From NCBI GenBank assembly GCA_964242305.1, contig CAXTBB010000006.1, positions 74,593-138,592 of the forward strand: a DNA stretch of 64,000 nucleotides, given 5' to 3'. This DNA comes from DATLGB01 sp964242305. GTDB taxonomy: Bacteria > Actinomycetota > Thermoleophilia > Solirubrobacterales > Solirubrobacteraceae. A program made the position numbers and the translations under genes. The notes below the pieces were generated by a model. It was given only the letters and a program-made list of their open reading frames with translations. It was not told the origin of the DNA and did no database searches. This document shows, piece after piece, positions 36,333 through 44,079 of this stretch (positions are counted from its first letter, which is position 1; every line of letters starts with the position of its first letter).

Positions 36333-37156
36333 GCCGCCTCGAGGAGGTCGCCGGCGCCTGCGGCGAGCATGCGCCGCGCGAGGGCGGTGCCGTCGAGGCC
36401 GTCCATCTCGTCGAGGACGTACGCGGAGCCGTCGGGGGCGCCGACGAAGCCGCGCATGCGGCGGCCGTCGGCGTGGATGCCGATCGGCGTCTGGCAGGAG
36501 GCGCCGAGCACCCAGGTGGCCGCGCGCTCGGCGAGCAGGCAGGCCAGCGCCTTCGCGTCGGCCACGGGCGCCACCGCCGCGCGCACCCGCCCGTCCCCGC
36601 TGCGGGCCTGCAGCGCCAGCGCGCCCTGCCCGGCCGCGGGGACGAAGACCGGCGCGTCGAGCACGGTGCTGTCCTCAACGCGACCCAGGCGCTTGAGGCC
36701 CGCGCGCGCGAGCACGATCGCCTCCGCCTCCCCGTCGCGCAGCTTGCGCAGCCGCGTGTCGACGTTGCCGCGCAGGTCGACCACCTCGAGGTCCTCGCGC
36801 CACGCCAGCAGCTGTGCCGCACGGCGCAACGACGCCGTCCCGACGCGGGCGGGTGGGGTTGCAATCGACCCGATGAGCACGTCATGGGGGTCCTCGCGCG
36901 GCGGCACCGCCACGATCTCCGTCCCCTCGGCGAGGTCAGCCGGGACGTCCTTGGCCGAGTGCACCGCCAGGTCGATCTCGCCCGCGACGAGCGCCGCCTC
37001 GATGGTGTCCACCCAGCGCGACTTGTCGGCCACGCCGCCGCCCGCCGCGCCCGCGTCCCCCGAGGTGCGCAGCACGACCAACTCGCCCCCGACGCGCTCG
37101 GCGACCCAGCCCGCCTGCGCGAGCGCCAGCGCGCTCCCGCGCGTCCCGATCCTCAC
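36329..37156 (-). CDS. hemC: Porphobilinogen deaminase
   Basis: 275 residues from GTG 37156. It opens with VRIGTRGSALALAQA and contains HSAKDVP, the LRGNVDTRLRKL motif and Cys221 in GASCQTP, which carries the dipyrromethane cofactor. HemC polymerises four porphobilinogens to hydroxymethylbilane. The start overlaps the hemA stop by 4 nt (GTGA), just downstream of a 53-nt REP-like hairpin. There is no good Shine-Dalgarno, so expression probably depends on coupling with hemA. It is somewhat shorter than the usual 300 residues. Confidence 0.95.
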   Translation of the reverse strand: MRIGTRGSALALAQAGWVAERVGGELVVLRTSGDAGAAGGGVADKSRWVDTIEAALVAGEIDLAVHSAKDVPADLAEGTEIVAVPPREDPHDVLIGSIATPPARVGTASLRRAAQLLAWREDLEVVDLRGNVDTRLRKLRDGEAEAIVLARAGLKRLGRVEDSTVLDAPVFVPAAGQGALALQARSGDGRVRAAVAPVADAKALACLLAERAATWVLGASCQTPIGIHADGRRMRGFVGAPDGSAYVLDEMDGLDGTALARRMLAAGAGDLLEAA

Positions 37157-38496
37157 GAAGATAAAGGGGTCGGGTCTCCACTTCCCACATCGTGTGGGAT
37201 GTGGAGACCTGACCCCTCTAGGTTGGGCTCGTCGTCGATCAACCCGAACAGCTCGCGGAGGACGTGCATGCGGGCGTGGCGGGTGCCGCCCGTGGCCGAC
37301 TTGACCTTCAGCGTCGGCTCGTGCAGCAGCCGCTGGGCCACGGTGCGGGCGACGGCGGCGACGCGCTCGCGGTCCGCTTCGCACAGCTCGTGGAAGCGCG
37401 GCTCGTTCTCCTCCAGCACGCCGGCCACGATCGCGTCGGCGTGGCGGCGCAGCGCGGCGATCGTCGGCATCACCTCGAGCGACCCCAGCCAGGACGCGAA
37501 CTCGGCGATCTCCTCCTCGACGATGGCCTCGGCGCCGGCGGCCTCCGTCTCCCGCACGCCGGCGTGGCGACGGACGACGGCGCGCAGGTCGTCGACGTTG
37601 GCCAGCGTGACGCCGGGCAGCCCGCCGCAGGCGGCGTCGATGTCCCGCGGGACGGCGAGGTCGATCAGCAGCAGCGGCCGGCCCTCGCGCGCCGCCACGA
37701 CCTCGTCCAGTACCTCCGCCTCGAGCAGCGCGTGCGGGGACGAGGTGGACGCCACCACGATGTCCGCGCGCAGCAGCGCGGTCGGCAGCTCGTCGAAGGA
37801 GAGCGTCGCGCCCGCGAAGCGGTGGGCGAGGATCTCGGCGCGCTCGCGGCGGCGGTTGGCCACGAACAGGGTCGCGACGCCCTTCTCGGCGAGCGCCTGC
37901 GCGGTCAGCTCGGCCGTCTCGCCCGCACCGACGATGAGCACGTTGCGGTCGGTGAGGTCGCCGAGCGTGTCGGTGGCCAGGTCGACGGCGACGCTCGCCA
38001 CCGACTGGCGCCCGGCGCCGATCAGCGTCTCCGTGCGCACGCGCTTGCCCGTGGCCAGCGCGGCCTGGAACAACCGGTTGGTGAGCGTTCCCGTGGTCCC
38101 GGCGGCCAGCGCGGTCTCGTAGGCGCGCTTGACCTGCCCCTGGACCTCGGCCTCGCCGACGACCATCGACTCCAGTCCGGAGGCGACGCGGTACAGGTGG
38201 CGGGCCGCGTCGCAGTTGCGCTCGGCGTAGACGCCCTCGAGCAGCAGCGTCGGGGGCAGGCCGGCGCGGCGGGCGAGCTGGGCGACGACGGCGCTCTCGG
38301 CCTCGACCGGATCGCCGACCACGAGGTAGAGCTCCGTGCGGTTGCAGGTCGACAGGACCACGGCCTCCTGCACGTCCTCGATCGAGCGCACCTCGGCCAG
38401 CAGCGTCTCCACGCCGGTCGAGGTCAGGGCGAGGCGCTCGCGGATCGCCAGCGGCGCCGTCTTGTGCGACGTCCCCAGCAGCAGCAGCTCGCTCAT
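37153..38496 (-). CDS. hemA: Glutamyl-tRNA reductase
   Basis: 447 residues from ATG 38496. The catalytic Cys is in VVLSTCNRTELY, after the start GTSHKTAPLAIRERL. The NADPH domain has VLIVGAGETAELTAQAL, and a dimerisation helix follows. HemA reduces glutamyl-tRNA to glutamate-1-semialdehyde, the committed step of C5 heme synthesis. The last 18 or so residues (about 427-444) are encoded by a palindromic REP-like element and are absent from typical HemA. It overlaps ccmD upstream and hemC downstream by 4 nt. Confidence 0.96.
   Translation of the reverse strand: MSELLLLGTSHKTAPLAIRERLALTSTGVETLLAEVRSIEDVQEAVVLSTCNRTELYLVVGDPVEAESAVVAQLARRAGLPPTLLLEGVYAERNCDAARHLYRVASGLESMVVGEAEVQGQVKRAYETALAAGTTGTLTNRLFQAALATGKRVRTETLIGAGRQSVASVAVDLATDTLGDLTDRNVLIVGAGETAELTAQALAEKGVATLFVANRRRERAEILAHRFAGATLSFDELPTALLRADIVVASTSSPHALLEAEVLDEVVAAREGRPLLLIDLAVPRDIDAACGGLPGVTLANVDDLRAVVRRHAGVRETEAAGAEAIVEEEIAEFASWLGSLEVMPTIAALRRHADAIVAGVLEENEPRFHELCEADRERVAAVARTVAQRLLHEPTLKVKSATGGTRHARMHVLRELFGLIDDEPNLEGSGLHIPHDVGSGDPTPLSS
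37165..37217. repeat. REP-like palindromic element at the hemA/hemC junction
   Basis: The arms pair over 25 positions with one T-T mismatch (37182/37200) and one G-U pair (37172/37210), closing a 3-nt loop (37190-37192). The element encodes the last residues of HemA. One arm recurs at 62732-62758 inside the amidase gene with one difference over 27 nt. It fits REP/RAYT-type palindromes; no transposase is in the window. Confidence 0.85.
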
Positions 38497-38681
38497 ACGG
38501 ACGCCGTCTCCCGCTCGCACTCCTGCTGGCGGTCCATCAGCTCGGCCAGCTCCTCGACGTCCTTCTGCACGGTGGCCAGGCGGATGGCCATGATCGCCAC
38601 GTAGACGAGGATCAGCGCCAGGAAGATCAGGTAGGCAGCGGCGACGTACTTGCCGGCCTCGTCGAGGGGAAGCGCCGGCAT
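38493..38681 (-). CDS. ccmD: CcmD-like small heme-exporter subunit
   Basis: 62 residues: a short polar start, one transmembrane helix (about 13-33) and a charged coiled tail (VQKDVEELAELMDRQQECE). Size, single helix and position directly after ccmC agree with CcmD, which stabilises the CcmABC complex and helps release heme-loaded CcmE. The start shares a base with the ccmC stop, and its stop overlaps the hemA start by 4 nt. Sequence conservation in this family is weak, so the call rests largely on context. Confidence 0.75.
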   Translation of the reverse strand: MPALPLDEAGKYVAAAYLIFLALILVYVAIMAIRLATVQKDVEELAELMDRQQECERETASV

Positions 38682-39412
38682 CAGACCTCCCGCGGCGCCG
38701 CGGAGCGGGGCGGCCGGGATCCCATCAGGGTGTCCTCGCCGGCCAGCCGGCGCTTGAGCGCCTTGACCCGCATGCGCGTGGACTTGTGGGCCAGCTCGTA
38801 CTTGCACAGCGTCACGAACAGGAGCCCCATCGCCACGATCGCCAGCACGAAGGTCAGCGCCACCGGGCCGGGCAGGCCGTCGGCGTGGGACAGCGTGCGT
38901 GGGTGGATGTCCTGCGTCGCCGACCGCACGGCGGCGAAGTTCAGCGGCACGAAGACCCCGCCGACCACGCTGAAGACGGCCGCGTAGCGCGACTGGCGCT
39001 CGGGGTCCTCGATCGAGAAGCGCAGCGGCTGGTAGCACGCGTAGAGCAGGAAGACGATCAGGAACGAGACCAGCGTCGGCTCGTCCCACAGCCACCAGTG
39101 TCCCCACGACGCGCGCGCCCAGACCGACCCGGTGAGCAGCGCGCCGACACCGAAGATGAGCGCCATGTGGATGGCCACGTAGGAGCGCAGGTCGTCGGCG
39201 CGGTCACCCGAGCGCAGGTACTTGATCCCGTAGATCCCGCCGGCCACGAAGCCGATCAGCGCGATGATCGCGATCGGGACGTGGAGGTAGAAGATCTTCT
39301 GGATGAAGCCCTGGTCGGCGTCGATGGGCGCGTAGAAGAAGACGAGCGCGAACGCCGTCACGAGGAGGACGGTTGATGCGATGGCGTAGAGCTTGAGGCC
39401 GCGACCGAACAT
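38681..39412 (-). CDS. ccmC: Heme exporter subunit CcmC
   Basis: 243 residues from ATG 39412. Six transmembrane helices with the heme-handling motif WGHWWLWDEPTL (residues 103-114) and the external histidines in YLHVPIA (44) and near DIHPRTLSHADG (170, 176) identify CcmC. CcmC passes heme to the chaperone CcmE for cytochrome c maturation. The start lies 2 nt after ccmB, and the stop overlaps ccmD by one base. ccmE and ccmF are not in the window. Confidence 0.93.
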   Translation of the reverse strand: MFGRGLKLYAIASTVLLVTAFALVFFYAPIDADQGFIQKIFYLHVPIAIIALIGFVAGGIYGIKYLRSGDRADDLRSYVAIHMALIFGVGALLTGSVWARASWGHWWLWDEPTLVSFLIVFLLYACYQPLRFSIEDPERQSRYAAVFSVVGGVFVPLNFAAVRSATQDIHPRTLSHADGLPGPVALTFVLAIVAMGLLFVTLCKYELAHKSTRMRVKALKRRLAGEDTLMGSRPPRSAAPREV

Positions 39413-39414
39413 GG

Positions 39415-40089
39415 CTAGTCCTCCAGGAGGTAGTCGAACACCGCGTATGCGATCAGTCCGAACACCACATCGTAGAGACTGAGTATGACCAGCCAGTGCC
39501 CGTCGAGCGGCTCTGCGCCGCCGCGGAGCAAGAGCGGCGCGGTGGCGTTCGCACCGGCGATCAGGACGGGCAGGCTGAGCGGGAGCGCGAGCAGGGGGAC
39601 GAGCAGGTCGCGCGCGCGGGTCTGGACCGCGAGCGCGCCCACCAGCGTCCCGATCACGGCCAGGCCGACGTCGGCCAGCAGCAGCGTGAGCGGCAGCTCG
39701 GGAAACGCCTGCCCGATCCCCGGTCCCAGCAGCAGGACGGCGAACGCGGCCAGCGCGACGATCTCGACCACGACCAGGAACCCGAACAGCAGCAGCGCCT
39801 TCGCGACGAACATCGCGGTCCGGTCGACGGGGGCGAGCAGGAACGCGTCGAAGCCGCCCTGCTCGCGCTCGGTCACGAACAGCCGGTTCATGCCCAGCAC
39901 CGCCGTCAGCAGCAGCGTCACCCACAGTACGCCGGAGGCGAGGTCGCCGCCGAGCGTGTCGCGGTCGAGCCCGAAGTGGAAGAGGACGAACGCGCTGACG
40001 ACGAACATCAGCATCGCCGGGACGGCCTCGAACGAGCGCAGCTCGGCCTGCAGGTCCTTGCGGATGAGTGCGCCGACGGTTCGCCTCAC
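39415..40089 (-). CDS. ccmB: Heme exporter membrane subunit CcmB
   Basis: 224 residues with six transmembrane helices. FVTEREQGGFDAFLLAPVDR and the Gly/Pro-rich later helices (LLALPLSLPVLIAGANATAP) are typical for CcmB. It is the membrane partner of the ATPase CcmA. The start overlaps the ccmA stop by 4 nt, and ccmC follows after 2 nt. The whole ccmABCD set is therefore contiguous and intact. Confidence 0.93.
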   Translation of the reverse strand: MRRTVGALIRKDLQAELRSFEAVPAMLMFVVSAFVLFHFGLDRDTLGGDLASGVLWVTLLLTAVLGMNRLFVTEREQGGFDAFLLAPVDRTAMFVAKALLLFGFLVVVEIVALAAFAVLLLGPGIGQAFPELPLTLLLADVGLAVIGTLVGALAVQTRARDLLVPLLALPLSLPVLIAGANATAPLLLRGGAEPLDGHWLVILSLYDVVFGLIAYAVFDYLLED

Positions 40090-40688
40090 GAGAGCCGCAG
40101 CACCTCGTCGGCCTCCGCGATCGCCGCGTCCACGTCGTGGGAGACGAGCACGCGCGTGGGCGCGCTGAGGACCGCGGCGACGAGCTCCGTCGCCTGCGGG
40201 TCGAGGTTGGCGTAGGGCTCGTCGAGCAGCAGGAGCTCCGGCTCGTGCAGCACGGCGCGGCAGACCGCGATGCGCTGGACCATGCCGCGGGAGAGCAGGC
40301 GCAGCGGCTCGTCTGCGCGCAGCGACATGCCCACGCGCTCGAGCAGCACGTCGATGCGGCTGCGCGCGACGTCGTGCAGCCGCGCGTGGAACGTCAGGTT
40401 CTCGCGCGCGGTCAGGTCGCGGTAGAGCAGCGGCTCGTGGGCGAGCAGGCCGAGCCGGCCGCGGACCAGGTCGCCCCGCCGCGGGACCTCCTCGCCGAAC
40501 ACCCGCACCGTCCCCGCGTGCGGGCGCAGCAAGGTGGCCAGCATCCGCAGCAACGTCGTCTTGCCGGCGCCGTTGGCGCCGAGGACGGCGAGCGTCCGCC
40601 CCTCCTCGACGGTGAAGGAGAGGTCCCGGAACACGACGCGGTCGCCGTAGGCGCGTCCCGCGCCGGCGACCTCAATGGCGGGAGTCAC
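40086..40688 (-). CDS. ccmA: Heme exporter ATP-binding subunit CcmA
   Basis: 200 residues from GTG 40688. Walker A is GANGAGKTT, the signature is LSRGMVQRI (a variant of LSGGQ usual for CcmA) and Walker B is LLLLDEPYANLD, with the switch His in VSHD. The short length matches CcmA. Its ATPase activity releases holo-CcmE from CcmCD in the known system. It overlaps the 3' end of the mogA-like gene by 17 nt and ccmB by 4 nt. Confidence 0.94.
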   Translation of the reverse strand: MTPAIEVAGAGRAYGDRVVFRDLSFTVEEGRTLAVLGANGAGKTTLLRMLATLLRPHAGTVRVFGEEVPRRGDLVRGRLGLLAHEPLLYRDLTARENLTFHARLHDVARSRIDVLLERVGMSLRADEPLRLLSRGMVQRIAVCRAVLHEPELLLLDEPYANLDPQATELVAAVLSAPTRVLVSHDVDAAIAEADEVLRLS

Positions 40689-41145
40689 CGCGCATCGTCC
40701 GCACGGCGTGGGCGAGCACCGGCTCGAGCACGCCGAAGCACTCCTCGACGGCCTTCGGCGAGCCGGGGAAGTTGACGATCAGCGTGACGCCGCTGATGCC
40801 CGCGACGGCGCGGCTGAGGATCGCGTGCGGGGTGTGCTTGAGGCTCTCGGCGCGCATCGCCTCGACGATGCCGGGCGCGATCCGCTGGACGACCGCGCGG
40901 GTGGCCTCCGGAGTGATGTCGTCGGGGGTGAAGCCGGTGCCGCCGGTGGTGAAGACGAAGTCCACGCCGGCGTCGACGTAGTGGTGCAGCCGGTCCTCGA
41001 TCAGGCTGAAGTCGTCCGGGACGACCTCCATGGCGACGACCTCGCAGCCGGCGTCCTCGGCCAGGCCGGCCAGGCGCGGGCCGCTCACGTCCTCCGCACG
41101 GCGCGCGGAGACGGAGGTGGAGACGGTGAGGACGGCGGCCCGCAT
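40672..41145 (-). CDS. Molybdenum cofactor protein, MogA/MoaB family
   Basis: 157 residues. AVLTVSTSVS, FTTGGTGFTPDDITPEATR and VTLIVNFPGSPKAVEEC are the molybdopterin-binding motifs of MogA/MoaB. The family adenylylates molybdopterin, or in the MoaB case shares the fold without proven activity, before molybdate insertion. It lies in the tetrapyrrole/ccm cluster, 72 nt after the precorrin-2 dehydrogenase gene and overlapping ccmA by 17 nt. Molybdenum, heme and siroheme meet in nitrate and sulfite enzymes, which may explain the grouping. Confidence 0.93.
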   Translation of the reverse strand: MRAAVLTVSTSVSARRAEDVSGPRLAGLAEDAGCEVVAMEVVPDDFSLIEDRLHHYVDAGVDFVFTTGGTGFTPDDITPEATRAVVQRIAPGIVEAMRAESLKHTPHAILSRAVAGISGVTLIVNFPGSPKAVEECFGVLEPVLAHAVRTMRGDSRH

Positions 41146-41217
41146 CGGGATTAGGAGGCGGGGGCCCCGCCTCGGACGGCCAGGGCGCGATCGATGGTCC
41201 TCCGCACCCCCGAGAGG

Positions 41218-41955
41218 TTATGCGGGGACGGCAGCGGTGCGAGCCGCGTCGATCAGCGCGAGCACGCCGTCCTCGTCGCCGGCGCGCAGCAGCGCGACCG
41301 GGTCCGGCTCCCCGTTGACGATCCCCTCGAAGAACGCCTTGCGGTCCTGGTAGGTCGGCAGCGTGCCCTTGGCCCAGCCGCGCGCGTCGTTGAGCAGCTC
41401 GGCCAGGCGGGCGTGCTCGGGCCCGTACTTCTCCGCGATCTCGCGCTTGATGCGCTTGGCCAGCGCGGGCGACGCGCCGGCCGTGGAGATGGCGATGGCC
41501 AGCGGCCCGGTGCGGACGATGGCGGGCAGGATGAAGTTGCACAGCGGCGGGACGTCGACGACGTTGACGAGCATGGCCAGGCGCTCGGCGTCGTTGTAGA
41601 CGGCGATGTTGACGTCCGTGTCGTTGGTCGCGGCGATGACGATGAAGGTCGCCTCGAGGTCGGCGGGCTCGTACTCGCGCGGGATCCATTCGATCGAGCC
41701 CTCGGCGGCGAGGTCCTGCAGCGGGTCGATGGCCTCCGGCGCGATCAGGACGACGCGGCCGTTGCAGGCCAGCAGGCCCTCGACCTTCTCCAGCCCGATG
41801 TCCCCGCCGCCGACGACCACGCAGCGGCGGTTCGTCAGCCGCAGGCAGGCGATGTAGAACGGCGTGTCGAGCATGTCGCGCACGCAGGTCTGGTCGCAGA
41901 TCCCGCGCCGGAACTGGCAGACGCACTCCTTGCCCGCATAGGCCTGAGCTGGCAT
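41218..41955 (-). CDS. Precorrin-2 dehydrogenase / sirohydrochlorin ferrochelatase with Cys-rich N terminus
   Basis: 245 residues from ATG 41955, preceded by GGAG. The core (from residue 28) has YIACLRLTNRRCVVVGGGDIGLEKVEGLL, the NAD-binding site of the Met8p/CysG-N family, followed by the domain with STAGASPALAKRIKREI. It oxidises precorrin-2 and may insert iron to form siroheme. The first 27 residues carry an added cluster with Cys11, 13, 20 and 24 (C-x-C-x6-C-x3-C), not seen in ordinary members. It is the first gene of the tetrapyrrole cluster; its start codon overlaps an ATG of the divergent gene. Confidence 0.92.
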   Translation of the reverse strand: MPAQAYAGKECVCQFRRGICDQTCVRDMLDTPFYIACLRLTNRRCVVVGGGDIGLEKVEGLLACNGRVVLIAPEAIDPLQDLAAEGSIEWIPREYEPADLEATFIVIAATNDTDVNIAVYNDAERLAMLVNVVDVPPLCNFILPAIVRTGPLAIAISTAGASPALAKRIKREIAEKYGPEHARLAELLNDARGWAKGTLPTYQDRKAFFEGIVNGEPDPVALLRAGDEDGVLALIDAARTAAVPA

Positions 41956-41989
41956 GAACTCCAGCGTACTCTCGGTCCGTAGAACAGCT

Positions 41990-42799
41990 GTGCCACCTTC
42001 CGGCTACTTCACCGACGACTCCATGCTGCGCCGCATCAACCGGGAGACGGTGGTCGGCCTCGCGGGCATGCGCTCGCTGCTGATGCAGGCCGCCCATCCC
42101 GTCGCCTTCGCCGGCTTCTTCGAGGCGACGACGATGCTCTCGGAGCCCTACCCGCGCCTAGAGCGCACCGCGCGCGTCCTCACCGCGATCGGCTTCGGGT
42201 CCAGGGCGGAGGCCGACGCGGCCACCGCGCCCGTGCGCCGTATCCACGCCAAGGTCCACGGCACCCTCAAGACGCCGGCGGGCCGCTATCCGGCCGGGAC
42301 CCCGTGGCGCGCCGACGACCCCGAGCTGCTGCTGTGGATCATCGCCACGCTGGTCGACTCCAACCTGCTCGTCTACCAGCGCTACGTCCGTCCGTTGAGC
42401 CGCGACGAGCAGGAGGCCTACTGGCAGGACTTCCGGCTCATGGGCAAGCTGTTCGGCCTGCCCTACGAGGACACGCCGGAGGACATCGACGCGTTCGAGG
42501 CCTACATGGTCGCGATGCACGCCTCCGGGGATCTCGACGTCGGCGACAAGGCCCGCGACCTGGCCATCGACATCGTCATGCAGCCCCCCGTCCCGCTGCG
42601 CCTGCGCCCGCTGCTCGAGCTGGCCAACCAGATCACCATCGGGCTGCTGCCGGCCGACATCCGCCGCATGTACGGCTTCCGCTGGGACCCCGTCCGCGGG
42701 CTCGCCGTGCGGGCGAACGCCGAGTACCTCAAGCGCTTCGTGATCCCGGTGCTGCCCGAGCGGCTGCGCATCGCGCCGTCGGTTCGCGCCGCCGCGTAG
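41990..42799 (+). CDS. MpaB/DUF2236-family oxygenase-like protein
   Basis: About 269 residues from GTG 41990; the ATG at 41954 is an alternative. GYFTDDSMLRRINRETV, then MRSLLMQAAHPVAFAGFFE with the conserved His, and later LLLWIIATLVDSNLLVYQRYV match DUF2236. The rubber oxygenase latex-clearing protein and mycophenolic-acid MpaB belong to this heme-containing family. The substrate is unknown. It is divergent from the siroheme gene, and its stop lies 2 nt from the convergent ALDH-like stop. Confidence 0.88.
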   Translation: MPPSGYFTDDSMLRRINRETVVGLAGMRSLLMQAAHPVAFAGFFEATTMLSEPYPRLERTARVLTAIGFGSRAEADAATAPVRRIHAKVHGTLKTPAGRYPAGTPWRADDPELLLWIIATLVDSNLLVYQRYVRPLSRDEQEAYWQDFRLMGKLFGLPYEDTPEDIDAFEAYMVAMHASGDLDVGDKARDLAIDIVMQPPVPLRLRPLLELANQITIGLLPADIRRMYGFRWDPVRGLAVRANAEYLKRFVIPVLPERLRIAPSVRAAA

Positions 42800-42801
42800 A
42801 G

Positions 42802-44001
42802 CTAGGACCGCCGCGTCTCGCGGAGCGTGCGCGCGGCGGCGCGGAGGAACGCCGGACCGCCGGAGCGGACGGTGGCCAGGCGCTCGGACTCGCGCCCGTA
42901 GAGCACCCGCGCGGCGGTCTCCGCGGCGCGCACCAGCGTGGGGTCGTGGGGCAGCCAGCGGGCGTAGCGCAGGCGGACGGAGCGCGAGGCGAGCTGGCGC
43001 ACACCGGTGTGCCGGGCGATCCGGACCGGCGCCGCGACGGCCGCGTCGCCGTGCTCGTTGACCCAGGTCAGGTCGACGTCGAGGACGCGGGCGATGCGCT
43101 CGCCGGTGTCGAGGTCGCGCGCCCACACCGACACGGCGGGGGCACCGGCGCACAGCGCGATGGCCGTCTCCGCGTCGGCGGCCTCGACGACGGAGAGGAC
43201 GGGCCCGGTGGAATCGGCGGGCGGGTCGCCGCGGACCATCGTGGGCTCGGCTGGGGCTGCGATCTCGGTGGCCGGGTCGCGCGGGTCGCCGACCGCGATC
43301 GCACGCACGGCGTCCTCGAGTCCCCGCAGCAGCGGCTCCGTGGTTCCCGGCGCGGTGACGACCCGTCCGACGGACGCGACGCCATGGCCGCCGCGCGCGA
43401 ACGCGGCCCACAGCGCCCCGGCGACGACGCGGTCCAGCGGGGCGCCGTCGAAGACGACCATCGTGGCCTTCGGGCCGACCATCCCGGCCTCGACGACGCG
43501 GTCGCAGCCCTCCAGGTCGTCGCTCACGCAGACGAGCTCGTCCGGAAGCCCGGCCCGGCCGAGCGCGGCGGCGAAGCGGCTCGCCAGGGTCGGGTAGGCG
43601 CCCGCCAGCACGACGCCGTTGCCGGCCAGCAGCGCGGCGGCCGCCTCCAGGACCGGCTCCGCCCACGGCGACCCGTCCCCGCCGCGGACGCCGACGACGC
43701 CCACCGGCGCGTAAAAGAGCAGCGAGCGCCGCAGGGGCGCGCGGCCGAGCCGCCGGTCCCCCAGCGCCGAGGGACCCGCGTCGGCCAGCTCGTGCAGCCC
43801 GGCGACGCTGGGCAGCAGCTCGGCCACCAGCGCCTCCGTGCGGGGGACGCGGGCCTCAGCGGCCAGCGCGTCGGCCAGGCTCTCCAGCTCGTCCAGCACC
43901 GCCTGCGCGGCCCGGCGCAGGTAGCGCGCCCGCGCACCCGGCGGGACGGAGGCCCACAGCGGCTGGGGTCCCCGAGCACGGTCGGCCGCGGTCATCGCCA
44001 C
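42802..44001 (-). CDS. ALDH-fold protein lacking the catalytic cysteine
   Basis: 399 residues, shorter than the about 480 of usual aldehyde dehydrogenases. APVGVVGVRGGDG (residues 98-110), the segment LALGRAGLPDELVCV and the later WVNEHGDAAVAAP match ALDH order. In the active-site segment F-A-R-G-G-H-G-V-A-S-V-G-R (201-213) Val208 stands where the family has the nucleophilic Cys, and the ELGGK glutamate region reads GPKAT. The enzyme is probably inactive as a dehydrogenase and may be a structural or regulatory paralogue. It sits alone between convergent MpaB and a GNAT-like gene. Confidence 0.82.
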   Translation of the reverse strand: MAMTAADRARGPQPLWASVPPGARARYLRRAAQAVLDELESLADALAAEARVPRTEALVAELLPSVAGLHELADAGPSALGDRRLGRAPLRRSLLFYAPVGVVGVRGGDGSPWAEPVLEAAAALLAGNGVVLAGAYPTLASRFAAALGRAGLPDELVCVSDDLEGCDRVVEAGMVGPKATMVVFDGAPLDRVVAGALWAAFARGGHGVASVGRVVTAPGTTEPLLRGLEDAVRAIAVGDPRDPATEIAAPAEPTMVRGDPPADSTGPVLSVVEAADAETAIALCAGAPAVSVWARDLDTGERIARVLDVDLTWVNEHGDAAVAAPVRIARHTGVRQLASRSVRLRYARWLPHDPTLVRAAETAARVLYGRESERLATVRSGGPAFLRAAARTLRETRRS

Positions 44002-44015
44002 GGCACGCTACGCGA

Positions 44016-44050
44016 GTGGCACAAAAGGGACAGTCCCCAGAGTCCCAAGT
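44016..44050. repeat. REP-like fragment in the GNAT/ALDH-like spacer
   Basis: GTGGCACAAAAGGGACAGTCCC occupies the first 22 positions, in which GGGAC and GTCCC (44027-44037) form a palindrome with a single central base. Similar GGGACAGTCCC palindromes are scattered in many bacterial genomes as REP elements. It is the main content of the 78-nt spacer between 44001 and 44080. Confidence 0.35.
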
Positions 44051-44079
44051 CTTCTGAACACCTGCTCCCTCAGTCGCGT

